A DNA stretch of 64,000 nt from Bacteroidales bacterium (GTDB taxonomy: Bacteria; Bacteroidota; Bacteroidia; Bacteroidales; DTU049), in the NCBI GenBank assembly GCA_026418905.1, contig JAOAAK010000009.1:1-64000 (forward strand), in the 5' to 3' direction. Shown in pieces: positions 16,537 through 25,521 of this stretch (position 1 is its first letter; the number at the start of each line of letters is the position of its first letter). The notes under the pieces are model-generated. The model ran no database searches and was not told the DNA's origin. It was given only the letters and a program-made list of their open reading frames with translations. Made by a program: the position numbers and the translations under genes.

Positions 16537-17191
16537 AAGAAGAAACTTACTCTTTTGGTTGTTGGATGTATTTTCGCGCGAGAATCCATTTCCTCAAACC
16601 GAATTACATTATAAGGATGCATATCAATTGACGGTAGCGGTTATTCTAAGTGCACAATGTACGGATATAAGAGTTAATAAGATTACTCCTCTTTTTTTCG
16701 AACGTTTTCCCGATTTCAAATCGTTAGCTAAGGCAACTGTTGATGAAGTAGTTGCTTATATTTCCTCTTGTTCTTATCCCAATAATAAGGCACGGCACTT
16801 AACGGCCCTAGCACGGATGGTTATGCAAAAGCATGAGGGTAAACTTCCACTTGAGGAAAAAGAACTTCTCGCTTTGCCTGGCATTGGACGTAAAAGTGCT
16901 AATGTTCTTCTTTCCATTCTGGCCCAGAAAAATGTGTTGGCTGTGGATACTCATGTATTTCGTGTGGCTCATCGTCTTGGGCTCGTTTACAATGCTCGTA
17001 CACCTGAAGCAGTCGAGAAACAAATTCGAGAATTAGCTGATGATAGTTTCCCTTTGTATAAATTACATCATTGGCTTATTTTACATGGTAGATATGTTTG
17101 TAAGTCTAGAAAGCCAAGATGCACAAGTTGCATTTTAAAATCTCGTTGCCATTTTTTTCATACACTGTTGAGGAGCAAAGATCATACGTGA
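16523..17191 (+). CDS. nth: Endonuclease III (DNA glycosylase/AP lyase)
   Basis: 222 residues, typical length. It removes oxidised pyrimidines in base excision repair. Visible are 'LSAQCTDIRVNKITP', the helix-hairpin-helix 'LPGIGRKSANVLL' with catalytic Lys124, catalytic Asp142 in 'AVDTHVFRVAHRLGL', and the C-terminal [4Fe-4S] ligands C-x6-C-x2-C-x5-C in 'CKSRKPRCTSCILKSRC'. The ATG lies inside the end of the Rrf2 gene, so both are co-expressed. Confidence 0.96.
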   Translation: MTKSERRNLLFWLLDVFSRENPFPQTELHYKDAYQLTVAVILSAQCTDIRVNKITPLFFERFPDFKSLAKATVDEVVAYISSCSYPNNKARHLTALARMVMQKHEGKLPLEEKELLALPGIGRKSANVLLSILAQKNVLAVDTHVFRVAHRLGLVYNARTPEAVEKQIRELADDSFPLYKLHHWLILHGRYVCKSRKPRCTSCILKSRCHFFHTLLRSKDHT

Positions 17192-17298
17192 TTTAAACAT
17201 GAAGTAGAGTTTTTGCTTTATTGTTAGAAATAAGTGATCTTTATCATAGCCATTAAACTTTTTGCAGAAAAAAAAGTCTAATATTAAAATACCAACAT

Positions 17299-18945
17299 AT
17301 GGGAAAACAATTATTTGTTTTAGTATTTTTACTTAACATTGTTTTTGCTCATGCTCAAAGCATTGGCATTGGAAATTCCGTTTTTACACCAGATGCTTCA
17401 TCGATTTTGGAAGTACAATCTAGCAATCGAGGAGTTTTATTACCCAGAGTTGCTTTGGCAAGTGTATCAGACAACACCACCATTCCGAGCCCAGCCACAT
17501 CGCTTATAGTTTACAATACCGGTACTGGAGGTTTAGCTCCAGCGGGTTATTATTACAACAGTGGAACTCCTGCAGCACCAATTTGGGTGAGAATGGTTAC
17601 CAATCGTGATGCATGGTTGCTTACAGGCAATAGTGGCACCAATCCTACTACCGATTTCATAGGAACCACTGATAATCAGCATTTGATCATCAGAACCAAC
17701 AATCTTGAGCGCATGCGAGTGCGAAATGGAGGTGACTTTATCGTTGGAGGTACAGATCCTGGCATAGCTGGTGATCTTTTTAGTGTGATATCTACTGCTA
17801 CTTTTCCTCATGCCGTAAATGGTTATACAAGTCAAGATGGTTGCGCTGTATATGGTTCAATATTTAGCGGAAACGCTACCAATTTTGGAGCTGTACAAGC
17901 TGAACATTTAGGCAGTGGAACCAGTGGAGCTTTGGTAGGTATTTATTCTGGAAACGGGCCAGGTCGAGCATTGTATGCACGTCGATATTATACAACATCT
18001 TCGGGTAATGGTACTGGTTATTATTGGAGTCAAACAAGAAATGCAGTTCATGCAGACCTGGATGCCCCTACAGCAAATAACATTTATTATTTTGCTTTAC
18101 ATGGCTCAACATGGGTTTTAGGAACTACTGGTGGCAGAAGAAGTGGTGGTGTGCTGGGCTCCCATGAAGATAATGACACATACAACAGTTGGGGAGTTTT
18201 AGGTTATTTAACCAGTGGAGGCACGAACGCTGCTGTGTACGGGACAACTACTTATGCTTCTGGTACTGGTTTCATGGGTTCGCAGATTTATCGTGGGGCT
18301 GGTGGGGCCTTTTATGGAGATTTGTTAGGAAGTTGGTCTCGAGGAGAGCTCATGGGAACCATTTCAGCTGGTGAAGCTTTGGCTCATTATAACCTAGGGA
18401 ACGAATTTACATCAGGTTTTCAAGCTCAAATACTCAATGTTGAAGGAGATCGCATTGTGGCTTTTACTCCTGTAACCAATGAACTGAAAGTTTATTTTGA
18501 TGGAAAAGAACAATTACAAGGAGGTGAAAAATTCGTCGCATTTGATAAGAACTTCAAAAAAATTGCCAACAAAGAAAAGCTTACCATAGTTGTTACGCCA
18601 GTAGGAGAATGGGCTGCCCTCTACGTAGCCGAAGTGCGAGATGATGGTTTTTTAGTCAGAGATCATCTCAATCCTCAAAGTAACGTCACTTTCAATTATG
18701 TCATCATAGCTCATCGAGTAGATGATAAAAATAAAACCATACCTGAGTTTATCTATTATCCTGATTTGGATGAAAAATTGAAAGGTTTTCTCTTTAATGA
18801 AAACATAACCGACAGGGATGCTACTCCGATGTGGTGGGATGGGAAAAAACTTAGATTTGATCCTATCGTAGAACCAGAATCGCATGTAAGAAAGACAAGA
18901 TCAACTCTTGTCGAAACAAGAATGAAATTCGAAAGTAAACAGTAA
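17299..18945 (+). CDS. Secreted protein of unknown function
   Basis: 548 residues with a clear signal peptide (cleavage after 'VFAHAQ'). The start 'SIGIGNSVFTPDASSILEVQ' followed by 'GVLLPRVAL' is a common N-terminal module of large exported Bacteroidetes proteins, some annotated as tail-fibre-like. The middle is Gly/Ser/Thr/Tyr-rich and probably beta-structured; residues ~370-510 change to a charged domain ('GKEQLQGGEKFVAFDKNFKK', 'VTPVGEWAALYVAEVRDDGF'). No T9SS sorting domain is visible at the C-terminus. I do not recognise a function. The M28 peptidase gene starts 8 bases after its stop. The 107-base gap before it shows no convincing promoter. Confidence 0.7.
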   Translation: MGKQLFVLVFLLNIVFAHAQSIGIGNSVFTPDASSILEVQSSNRGVLLPRVALASVSDNTTIPSPATSLIVYNTGTGGLAPAGYYYNSGTPAAPIWVRMVTNRDAWLLTGNSGTNPTTDFIGTTDNQHLIIRTNNLERMRVRNGGDFIVGGTDPGIAGDLFSVISTATFPHAVNGYTSQDGCAVYGSIFSGNATNFGAVQAEHLGSGTSGALVGIYSGNGPGRALYARRYYTTSSGNGTGYYWSQTRNAVHADLDAPTANNIYYFALHGSTWVLGTTGGRRSGGVLGSHEDNDTYNSWGVLGYLTSGGTNAAVYGTTTYASGTGFMGSQIYRGAGGAFYGDLLGSWSRGELMGTISAGEALAHYNLGNEFTSGFQAQILNVEGDRIVAFTPVTNELKVYFDGKEQLQGGEKFVAFDKNFKKIANKEKLTIVVTPVGEWAALYVAEVRDDGFLVRDHLNPQSNVTFNYVIIAHRVDDKNKTIPEFIYYPDLDEKLKGFLFNENITDRDATPMWWDGKKLRFDPIVEPESHVRKTRSTLVETRMKFESKQ

Positions 18946-18953
18946 GACTTGAT

Positions 18954-19850
18954 TTGAAAGGAATTGTCTGTGGCTTGCTCCTGTGTTTTTTCATAGTAAA
19001 ATCACAGGAGCAATTATGTTCGAAAGAAGATGTAACTCTTTACATACAGAAGGTGATTGATACGCTTGCAAGTCATTCTTTTTTAGGTCGACTTGCTGGA
19101 ACAAAGGGAGATAGCTTGACACGAGAGTTTATTAAGAAAGAGTTAAAAAAGCTTAAAAAAGTTCATTTGAGAGAATGTTTTTTTACTTATCATAGAGATT
19201 CTCAGCTTGTTAAAACAGCGAATGTCCAAGCATGGTTAGGGGACACGTCTGCAGGAAAGTTTGTTGTTCTCATGGCTCATTACGATCACATTGGATATGG
19301 TGAAATCAAATCACGATCTTTTTTTAAACATGAAATTCATCCAGGAGCTGACGATAATGCTAGCGGGGTAGCACTGCTTCTTGCTCTAGCGGGTTGGCTT
19401 ACTTCATATCTCGAAATGAAGCAGACTTCATATGCTTTTCTTGTAGTTTTTATTTCGGGTCATGAGGATGGATTGTTTGGTTCCAAAGAATTGCTAGCAG
19501 ACTTAGAGAAAAGAAAAAAATATCCAAACCTTGTCATCAATTTCGACATGGTGGGTAGGTTAAAAGATGAAATTATTGTAAAAAATCGAACTGTGTGGAA
19601 GGATTCTTTAATTGATAAGCTTAAGCCTCGAGAAGTGCGGATCCGTTTTTCAAACAATGAAATGTTTTTGACAGATGCATACGTTTTTGAAAATATAGCC
19701 ATTCCTGTCTTACATATTACCACAGGTTGGCATGATGATTATCATCGTACGACCGACACACCTGAAAAAATCAATTTTCCTGGAATTCAATTGGTTTACG
19801 ATTTTGTCATTACATTACTTACCCGTCTCCATGAATTTGAGGCTCATTAG
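18954..19850 (+). CDS. M28-family zinc aminopeptidase, secreted
   Basis: 298 residues starting at a TTG (18954); no ATG is available between the in-frame stop upstream and the signal peptide 'KGIVCGLLLCFFIVKSQ'. All M28 metal and catalytic residues are visible: His109 in 'MAHYDHIG', Asp133 in 'HPGADDNASG', Glu171 in 'SGHEDGLFGS', Asp198 in 'INFDMVGR' and a late His in 'DDYHRTTDTPEKI'. The fold removes N-terminal residues from peptides in the periplasm or outside. Its 3' end overlaps convergent recX by 32 bases. Confidence 0.9.
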   Translation: MKGIVCGLLLCFFIVKSQEQLCSKEDVTLYIQKVIDTLASHSFLGRLAGTKGDSLTREFIKKELKKLKKVHLRECFFTYHRDSQLVKTANVQAWLGDTSAGKFVVLMAHYDHIGYGEIKSRSFFKHEIHPGADDNASGVALLLALAGWLTSYLEMKQTSYAFLVVFISGHEDGLFGSKELLADLEKRKKYPNLVINFDMVGRLKDEIIVKNRTVWKDSLIDKLKPREVRIRFSNNEMFLTDAYVFENIAIPVLHITTGWHDDYHRTTDTPEKINFPGIQLVYDFVITLLTRLHEFEAH

Positions 19851-20325
19851 ATTGATTTTCTTTGCTAGTAAGACGACTTATCATTTCCATAATTTTTTCC
19901 ACATCATAACCTTTTCGAGTAGCTGACCTGAAGAGACGAGTTGTTAATTTCTCGTTTGGTAGGTAGTGATATTGAGCTAATTGTTTTTGTAAAAATTCTT
20001 TAAGGTGTTCATCTTCGTCGACGTTTTGGTTTTTTTCTAGCAAGTGTTTGATGATTTCCTCTTTCAGGTGAAGGGATCGAAGTTCTAGAGCTATACGTTT
20101 AGGTGCAACATGACGGGATAATCTATGTTCGAAATAACGTTGAGCATATCTTTCGTCGTCAAGATATTGTAACTTTATTAGTTCTTGTATGATCTGTTCG
20201 TGCCACTGAGGTGGAATCTGTAATTGAAATAGTTTAAGTCGAACTGTGTAAGTGCATTGCTCGTGTAACGAACAAAATTTTTTCATTCGTTCAAGAGCAG
20301 ATGAATATGTCCAAGTTTTCATCAA
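19819..20325 (-). CDS. recX: RecX family regulator of RecA
   Basis: 168 residues made of three-helix repeats, with 'LDDERYAQRYFEHRLSRHV' and 'APKRIALELRSLHLKEEII', the two best-conserved RecX segments, and a third repeat 'RLFRSATRKGYDVEKIMEMI'. RecX caps or inhibits RecA filaments. It overlaps the upstream RNase G gene by 4 bases and converges on the M28 peptidase gene, sharing 32 bases of 3' coding sequence. Confidence 0.9.
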   Translation of the reverse strand: MMKTWTYSSALERMKKFCSLHEQCTYTVRLKLFQLQIPPQWHEQIIQELIKLQYLDDERYAQRYFEHRLSRHVAPKRIALELRSLHLKEEIIKHLLEKNQNVDEDEHLKEFLQKQLAQYHYLPNEKLTTRLFRSATRKGYDVEKIMEMISRLTSKENQSNEPQIHGDG

Positions 20326-21866
20326 AAGTAGATTTTATTACCTTTTCGGTCAAAAAAATGATATTCTAATAAATCGTATTGTTTAGAGCATTTGATAGAC
20401 AAAAAAATACGATATTTCAACATCCATTTGAGTCGAAGGGATGGAAATCCTTTGGTTAAATAAGCATGAAGAATTGGGGAAGCTTTAATGGTCAATTTTT
20501 TTTCATTTTGCTCGTAACGGAGGTATTGTATGCGATCCTCAAGCATGCGGAGGATAGCTACTTGATTACTGATGTAACCTGTTCCTTGACATGCAGGACA
20601 TTTTTCTGATACTGCTATATTTTTTTCTGGTCTTAGTCGTTGTCGGGTGATTTGAACAAGTCCGAACTTCGTAGGTGGCAAAATGGTGTGAATGGCCCTA
20701 TCTTTTTGCATTTCTTTTTTGAGAGTTTGATATAAAAGTTTTTGGTTGTTCTTATCTTTCATGTCGATAAAGTCAATGATGATGATACCACCCATGTCAC
20801 GCAATTTGATTTGTCTAGCTATTTCTTTGGCTGCATCCAGATTGGTTTCAATGGCAATATCTTCGAGGTTTTTTTTCTGATCGTTTTTAAAGCCACTATT
20901 AACATCTATGACGTGTAAAGCTTCTGTTTTTTCGATAATTAAGTATGCACCGGATTTGATATGTACTTTTTGGCCAAAAAGTGTTTTGATTTGCTTATCA
21001 ACTCCAAAATGTTCGAAAATTGGTTTTTTCCCCGTATATAATTTTACAATAGGAACCAATTCGGCAGAAACATGAGATAGATAATCGGTAATTTTTTTGT
21101 AATAATTAGCATTGTCGACATAGATTCCACTAAAGGAAGCATTAGCAATGTCGCGGATGATGGCTAAGGAAGGACTTATTTCGCTCATAACTTTGGCAGG
21201 TGGTGAAAGTGTTTTAAATTTATTTACTAAATTCTTCCATTTAGCTAAGGTTTCATCTAAATCAGTTTTGATTTCATCCAGCAACTTGCCTTCTGCAGCT
21301 GTTCGTACGATGATTCCAAAATTAGATGGTTGGATGCTTGAAGCTATTTTTATTAATCTGTTTTTTTCGACCTTCGATTGGATTTTTTGACTTACGGAAA
21401 TGCGATTTGAGAATGGGATCAAAACGATATATCTTCCCGGGAGGCTTAGTTCTGTAGTGATGGTAGGACCCTTACTTAAATATGGTTCTTTGGTGATTTG
21501 AACCAAAATTTCCTGATTAACCTGTAAAACGTCTGAAATCTTACCGTGTTTATCTGTATCTGGGAGGAGTTGGAATGTTTCTAGACTTACGTGTTTACCA
21601 CTTTTAACATCTTGGAGAAATTTTTGTAATGACAAAATTTGAGGTCCAAGATCAGTATAGTGCAGAAAAGCATCCTTTTCGTGGCCGATATCTACGAATG
21701 CTCCATTTAAACTAGCATTAATTCTTTTGACTTTGCCAATGTAAAAATCACCTAAACTGAATTCTTTCTCATCGATTTCATGGTGAAGTTCAACAAGTTC
21801 TTTATCTTCTAAAATAGCTATCTCAACCTCTTGAGGTTTGGCATAAATAATAATTTCTTTGTTCAT
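20322..21866 (-). CDS. rng: Ribonuclease E/G family endoribonuclease
   Basis: 514 residues, RNase G length, without the long RNase E tail. The S1-like domain is at about 35-125 ('FYIGKVKRINASLNGAFVDI'). The catalytic Asp pair is in 'HVIDVNSGFKN' and 'GGIIIIDFIDMKD', and the zinc-link is 'CPACQGTGYIS'. It cleaves single-stranded A/U-rich RNA in rRNA maturation and mRNA decay. It follows the small AURKAIP1-like gene by 15 bases and is coupled to recX by a 4-base overlap. Confidence 0.95.
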   Translation of the reverse strand: MNKEIIIYAKPQEVEIAILEDKELVELHHEIDEKEFSLGDFYIGKVKRINASLNGAFVDIGHEKDAFLHYTDLGPQILSLQKFLQDVKSGKHVSLETFQLLPDTDKHGKISDVLQVNQEILVQITKEPYLSKGPTITTELSLPGRYIVLIPFSNRISVSQKIQSKVEKNRLIKIASSIQPSNFGIIVRTAAEGKLLDEIKTDLDETLAKWKNLVNKFKTLSPPAKVMSEISPSLAIIRDIANASFSGIYVDNANYYKKITDYLSHVSAELVPIVKLYTGKKPIFEHFGVDKQIKTLFGQKVHIKSGAYLIIEKTEALHVIDVNSGFKNDQKKNLEDIAIETNLDAAKEIARQIKLRDMGGIIIIDFIDMKDKNNQKLLYQTLKKEMQKDRAIHTILPPTKFGLVQITRQRLRPEKNIAVSEKCPACQGTGYISNQVAILRMLEDRIQYLRYEQNEKKLTIKASPILHAYLTKGFPSLRLKWMLKYRIFLSIKCSKQYDLLEYHFFDRKGNKIYF

Positions 21867-21881
21867 TGACTAATTTGGCTG

Positions 21882-21977
21882 CTAACGATTCTTTTTCTTA
21901 TGTCTGTTTTTGCGTAATCTTTTTTTTCTTTTGTGAGTGTTCATTTTTTTTCTTTTCCTTTTCCTACCACAGGGCAT
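21882..21977 (-). CDS. 31-residue AURKAIP1/COX24-domain-like basic protein (putative small ribosomal protein)
   Basis: A short gene between HU and RNase G on the minus strand. The 31 residues begin 'MPCGRKRKRKKMNTHKRKKR' and end 'LRKNRHKKKNR'; over 60% are Lys or Arg. The 'HKRKKRLRKNRHKKK' core is what I recall from tiny Bacteroidetes proteins annotated as AURKAIP1/COX24 domain, related to the mitochondrial small-subunit protein mS38. A ribosomal role is inference from that family and from composition. It lies 32 bases after HU and 15 before RNase G, in an order I believe is common in the phylum. Confidence 0.8.
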   Translation of the reverse strand: MPCGRKRKRKKMNTHKRKKRLRKNRHKKKNR

Positions 21978-22009
21978 AGATTCTTGATTTTAGGTTAGAC
22001 AAATATGAT

Positions 22010-22294
22010 TTACTTAATGCTTTCCTTGATTTTATTTAAAAATTCATTGGCAGGTTTAAAAGCAGGAATATAATGACCGGGTATGAGGATAGTTTCTTTT
22101 CTGGAAATAATTCTTCCTTTTTTAGGGCGGCGGTATTTTAGAATGAAACTTCCAAACCCTCTATAATGGACGGGTTCACCTTTGGATAGATTTATTTTGA
22201 TAAGTTCAGTGTAAGTTTCAATAACTTTACGGACAATATTTTTTTCAATCCCGGTTTCTTCGGATATAGTTGCTATGAGATCAGCTTTTTTCAT
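22010..22294 (-). CDS. HU/IHF family DNA-binding protein
   Basis: 94 residues. 'MKKADLIATISEETGI' and 'VHYRGFGSFILKYRRPKKGR' are the dimer helix and the start of the DNA-binding arm, and 'IPGHYIPAFKPANEFLNKI' closes the fold. It is a nucleoid protein that bends DNA. It heads a likely unit with the small basic gene, RNase G and recX. Confidence 0.95.
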   Translation of the reverse strand: MKKADLIATISEETGIEKNIVRKVIETYTELIKINLSKGEPVHYRGFGSFILKYRRPKKGRIISRKETILIPGHYIPAFKPANEFLNKIKESIK

Positions 22295-22319
22295 GGTCTT
22301 TGTATTAAAAAAATGTTTG

Positions 22320-22327
22320 CAAAAATA
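22320..22327 (-). promoter_or_regulatory. -7 box (TATTTTTG) of the HU gene
   Basis: TATTTTTG on the minus strand ends 25 bases before the HU start codon, in the 63-base gap after the thiolase gene. It separates the HU-rng-recX unit from the amino-acid operon upstream. Confidence 0.5.
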
Positions 22328-22357
22328 TGAAATTTTTAACAGAAAAAAAGCATTCTT

Positions 22358-23566
22358 TTAAAGCTTTTCGATAAGGCAAGAAATTCCTTGGCCTACTCCG
22401 ATACACATGGTACAGAGAGCGTATGTGAGTTTTTTTCTTTGAAGTTGAAGCATAGCAGTTAGCACAAGTCTAGTTCCCGACATACCAAGGGGATGTCCTA
22501 AAGCTATAGCTCCACCTTGGGGATTGATGCGTGGGTCTTGATCGTCTAGTTTCCAACTTCTTATGCATGCAAGGGCTTGAGCAGCAAAAGCTTCGTTTAT
22601 TTCGATAAGATCGATGTCTTTCCATTCAATACGAAGCCGGGAAAATAATTTTTCAGTAGCAAGTACAGGTCCTATGCCCATGATGCGAGGTGGCACACCA
22701 GCAACGGCTGAGTCGATATAACGAGCTACAGGCGTTAAGTTATATTTCTTAATGGCTTCTTCGGAGGCTACCAATACTACGGCTGCTCCATCGTTAATAC
22801 CACTAGCATTGCCTGCAGTTATCGTACCATGAGGAAAAGTAACAGGTTTAAGAGCAGCAAGTTTCTCGAGCGAAGTTTGCCGCATATGTTCGTCTCGATT
22901 AAATAAAATAGGGTCACCTTTTGGTTGAGGGAGAGGGAAAGGAATTACTTCTTCGTTAAAATAGCCAGCTTCCCATGCAGACCAGGCTTTTTCTTGACTC
23001 CATAAAGCAAACTTATCTTGGTCCTCACGAGATATGTTCATTTCACGGGCAAGGTTCTCAGCTGTTTCAGCCATGCTTTCGATGCCATATAGCTTTTCCA
23101 TGATGGGATTCGGAAAGCGCCAACCAAGAGTGGTATCATATACCTTTACTTCACGAGAAAATGGAACTTCAGTTTTAGAAAAAACAAATGGGGCGCGACT
23201 CATATTTTCAACACCTCCAGCTATAATCAGATGGGCACTTCCCATTTTGATCTTACGGACTGCATAATCGATAGCTTCCATACCAGAACCACAGAGCCTA
23301 TTAACAGTGACACCAGGTACGGTGTGGGGGAGACCAGCTAACAATAAAGCCATCCTAGCAACGTTTCTGTTGTCTTCTCCGGCTTGATTCGAACAACCTA
23401 AAACCACTTCGTCAAAATCAGAAGGTGGAATTTGAGGTAGTTTTTCAACAAGTTTCTTGATGACATAAGCAGCTAAATCATCTGCACGAATGGTACTTAA
23501 AGATCCCCCGTATTTTCCAATGGGGGTTCTAAGGCCTATGCAAAGAAATGCTTCCTTCATCTCCAT
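22358..23566 (-). CDS. PcaF-like thiolase (3-oxoacyl-CoA thiolase), last gene of the beta-amino acid operon
   Basis: 402 residues. Catalytic Cys92 is in '[10 protein letters not shown]', His358 in '[14 protein letters not shown]' and Cys388 in 'CIGVGQG'. Stretches such as '[20 protein letters not shown]' and '[15 protein letters not shown]' are nearly as I remember 3-oxoadipyl-CoA thiolase (PcaF), more than acetoacetyl-CoA thiolases. It would cleave a 3-oxoacyl-CoA with CoA into acetyl-CoA plus a shorter acyl-CoA (succinyl-CoA if the substrate is 3-oxoadipyl-CoA). It overlaps the aminotransferase gene by 10 bases. No other beta-oxidation gene is near, so it probably works only on the product of this operon. 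Confidence 0.93.
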   Translation of the reverse strand: MEMKEAFLCIGLRTPIGKYGGSLSTIRADDLAAYVIKKLVEKLPQIPPSDFDEVVLGCSNQAGEDNRNVARMALLLAGLPHTVPGVTVNRLCGSGMEAIDYAVRKIKMGSAHLIIAGGVENMSRAPFVFSKTEVPFSREVKVYDTTLGWRFPNPIMEKLYGIESMAETAENLAREMNISREDQDKFALWSQEKAWSAWEAGYFNEEVIPFPLPQPKGDPILFNRDEHMRQTSLEKLAALKPVTFPHGTITAGNASGINDGAAVVLVASEEAIKKYNLTPVARYIDSAVAGVPPRIMGIGPVLATEKLFSRLRIEWKDIDLIEINEAFAAQALACIRSWKLDDQDPRINPQGGAIALGHPLGMSGTRLVLTAMLQLQRKKLTYALCTMCIGVGQGISCLIEKL

Positions 23567-24876
23567 TCTTTAATGAGTGGTTTAACATGTTTGAACATAC
23601 CCAAGATAACTTCTGAAAGTCGATCAATTTCTTTTTCCGTCATCACAGTGCTTGGCATGAATGTAAGGGAATTAATGGCAATGATACCATTTTCATATAG
23701 ATAATCGAGGGCTGCTTTAATGGCTTGTTTATTGGCTTGTTCGTACAAATAAGTCTCTCGGTAATGTTGAGGAGCGGGATGTGTAAAAAATAGACGAAAG
23801 AATGTCCCCATTCCTGTTAGGCTTATGGGAATTCCTACTGATTTTGCTGCATCTAAAATTTGAGTTTTTGCACGTTCGGTGAGTGCTTTTAAGTAGTTAA
23901 CTTTTTCTTGGGTGTAATGTTCCATTGCTATTTTTCCAGCTGTCATAGAAATTGGATTAGCTGAAAAAGTACCTGACAAAGCATATCTATAATTGGTACT
24001 ACGAGGATTGAGGATATCCATAATTTTCTTGGAACCGGCCAATGCCCCTATAGGAAATCCACCCCCGATAATCTTACCTAAGCTTGTCAGGTCTGGTTTA
24101 ACTGGATAATTTTCCTGAGCTCCTTGAAAATCGCATCGAAAAGTAACTACTTCGTCAAAACAAAGTAAAACATTATGTGCTTTACACCAATCGTAAATAG
24201 CATATATAAAATCGCGTTGGGCAGGAACCATAGAAATACGGTGTGGAACTGGATCGATTAAAATGGCTGCTAATTTGTCTTTGTAGTTATTCAAAATTTG
24301 AATAGTAGTTTGAGCATCGTTGAAAGGAAAAACTACTACATTGTTAAGCACCCCATCGGGTGTTCCGACGACATGAGGGACGGATTTAGGATTGTTATAG
24401 CTTCCCCAATTGTCTGGATTAGGGTCTTGACTAACTTCTGCTGTATCATAACTGCCGTGATAAGCTCCCTCAGCTTTAGCGATCATAGGTCTGTTGGTAA
24501 AAGCTCGTGCAGCTTTAACCATAGCCATGACAGCTTCTGTCCCTGAGTTGACAAAACGTACTTGCTCAAATTGAGGCACCCGGCTGGTTAGAAGTTCAGC
24601 AAACTCAATCTCAATTTCTGTACCCAACATGTAGGCAGTTCCTTTTTTTAATTGTTCAGTTACTGCTTCTACAATAGGTGGGTATGCGTGACCATGAATA
24701 AGGGATGCCACATTGTTAGAGAAGTCAATGTAATTTTTTCCATCAACATCAGTTACAGTAAAACCTGATGCTTTTGCTACATAAACAGGATGTGGATCTC
24801 TTAAAATTAAATTTCTGCTAATGCCACCAGGTAAAACATGAAGAGCCCTTTCGTATAAAAACTTACTTTTTGACAT
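23557..24876 (-). CDS. Class III aminotransferase, beta-transaminase-like (GSAM-related)
   Basis: 439 residues. PLP lysine is Lys268 in 'LTSLGKIIGGGFPIGA'; 'NSGTEAVMAMVKAARAFT' and 'LLCFDEVVTFR' are the cofactor motifs. It would be annotated as glutamate-1-semialdehyde aminomutase, but there is no tetrapyrrole gene here, and the N-terminal 'LPGGISRNLI' has an Arg (Arg21) at the place where the Variovorax beta-phenylalanine aminotransferase, as I recall it, has Arg41 ('PGANSRSVL'), the residue that holds the carboxylate of beta-amino acids. I infer that it turns a beta-amino acid into the 3-oxo acid. The gene starts 3 bases after the CoA-transferase stop and overlaps the thiolase gene. Confidence 0.88.
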   Translation of the reverse strand: MSKSKFLYERALHVLPGGISRNLILRDPHPVYVAKASGFTVTDVDGKNYIDFSNNVASLIHGHAYPPIVEAVTEQLKKGTAYMLGTEIEIEFAELLTSRVPQFEQVRFVNSGTEAVMAMVKAARAFTNRPMIAKAEGAYHGSYDTAEVSQDPNPDNWGSYNNPKSVPHVVGTPDGVLNNVVVFPFNDAQTTIQILNNYKDKLAAILIDPVPHRISMVPAQRDFIYAIYDWCKAHNVLLCFDEVVTFRCDFQGAQENYPVKPDLTSLGKIIGGGFPIGALAGSKKIMDILNPRSTNYRYALSGTFSANPISMTAGKIAMEHYTQEKVNYLKALTERAKTQILDAAKSVGIPISLTGMGTFFRLFFTHPAPQHYRETYLYEQANKQAIKAALDYLYENGIIAINSLTFMPSTVMTEKEIDRLSEVILGMFKHVKPLIKEWR

Positions 24877-24879
24877 ACG

Positions 24880-25521
24880 TTATATAATTATATGAGCATC
24901 TGTATGTTGCATTAAATACTCAAGGTTAACATGGGGGGCAAGTCTAATAACTTTAAGTCCAGCTTTTGTCACTTCTAATATAGCAAGTTCAGTATAAATT
25001 CTGGTTACTACACCTTTACCTGTAAGAGGATAAGTGCATTCTTTAACGATTTTAGGTTTCCCGTCTTTAGTGGTGTGTCTCATCATGACAAACACATTTT
25101 TTACTCCTTGTACTAAATCCATTGCTCCACCGACAGCAGGAATATCATCAGCGTTCCCAGTCGACCAATTGGCCAGATCACCTTTTTCGTTTACCTGATA
25201 AGCTCCCAGTATGGTATAGTCTAGGTGTCCCCCTCGTATCATAGCAAAGCTATCAGCATGATGAAAAAAAGATGCACCTTTGATAGCAGTTACAGGTTTT
25301 TTTCCTGCATTGATCAACTCATAGTCTTCTTCATTAGGAGAGGGGGATGGACCAACTCCTAACAATCCATTCTCTGTATGGATAATAATTTCCCTTCCTT
25401 CTGGTATATAATTGGCCACAAGTTCAGGTAATCCAATTCCAAGATTGACGTAAGCCCCATCTGGTAAATCTTCTGCTACATTACGTGCTATTTCTTCATT
25501 TGACCATCCAATGGTATTCAT
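24880..25521 (-). CDS. 3-oxoacid CoA-transferase subunit B (PcaJ/ScoB-like)
   Basis: 213 residues. The catalytic glutamate that forms the CoA thioester is Glu50 in 'IIIHTENGLLGVGP'. Other family segments are 'GAYVNLGIGLPELVANYI', 'FFHHADSFAMIRGGHLDY' and 'IPAVGGAMDLVQG'. With subunit A it moves CoA from succinyl-CoA (or another donor) to a 3-oxo acid. Sequence detail looks closest to 3-oxoadipate CoA-transferase, though acetoacetate-type (Sco) enzymes are similar. It overlaps the A subunit gene by 4 bases. Confidence 0.93.
   Translation of the reverse strand: MNTIGWSNEEIARNVAEDLPDGAYVNLGIGLPELVANYIPEGREIIIHTENGLLGVGPSPSPNEEDYELINAGKKPVTAIKGASFFHHADSFAMIRGGHLDYTILGAYQVNEKGDLANWSTGNADDIPAVGGAMDLVQGVKNVFVMMRHTTKDGKPKIVKECTYPLTGKGVVTRIYTELAILEVTKAGLKVIRLAPHVNLEYLMQHTDAHIII

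Noticed and set aside
17299-18945. Phage tail-fibre gene
   Set aside because: The N-terminal motif also occurs in exported Bacteroidetes proteins; there is a clear signal peptide and no other phage gene in the window.
23557-24876. hemL (glutamate-1-semialdehyde aminomutase) for haem synthesis
   Set aside because: No tetrapyrrole genes nearby, tight co-operonic arrangement with CoA-transferase and thiolase, and a beta-transaminase-like Arg at residue 21.
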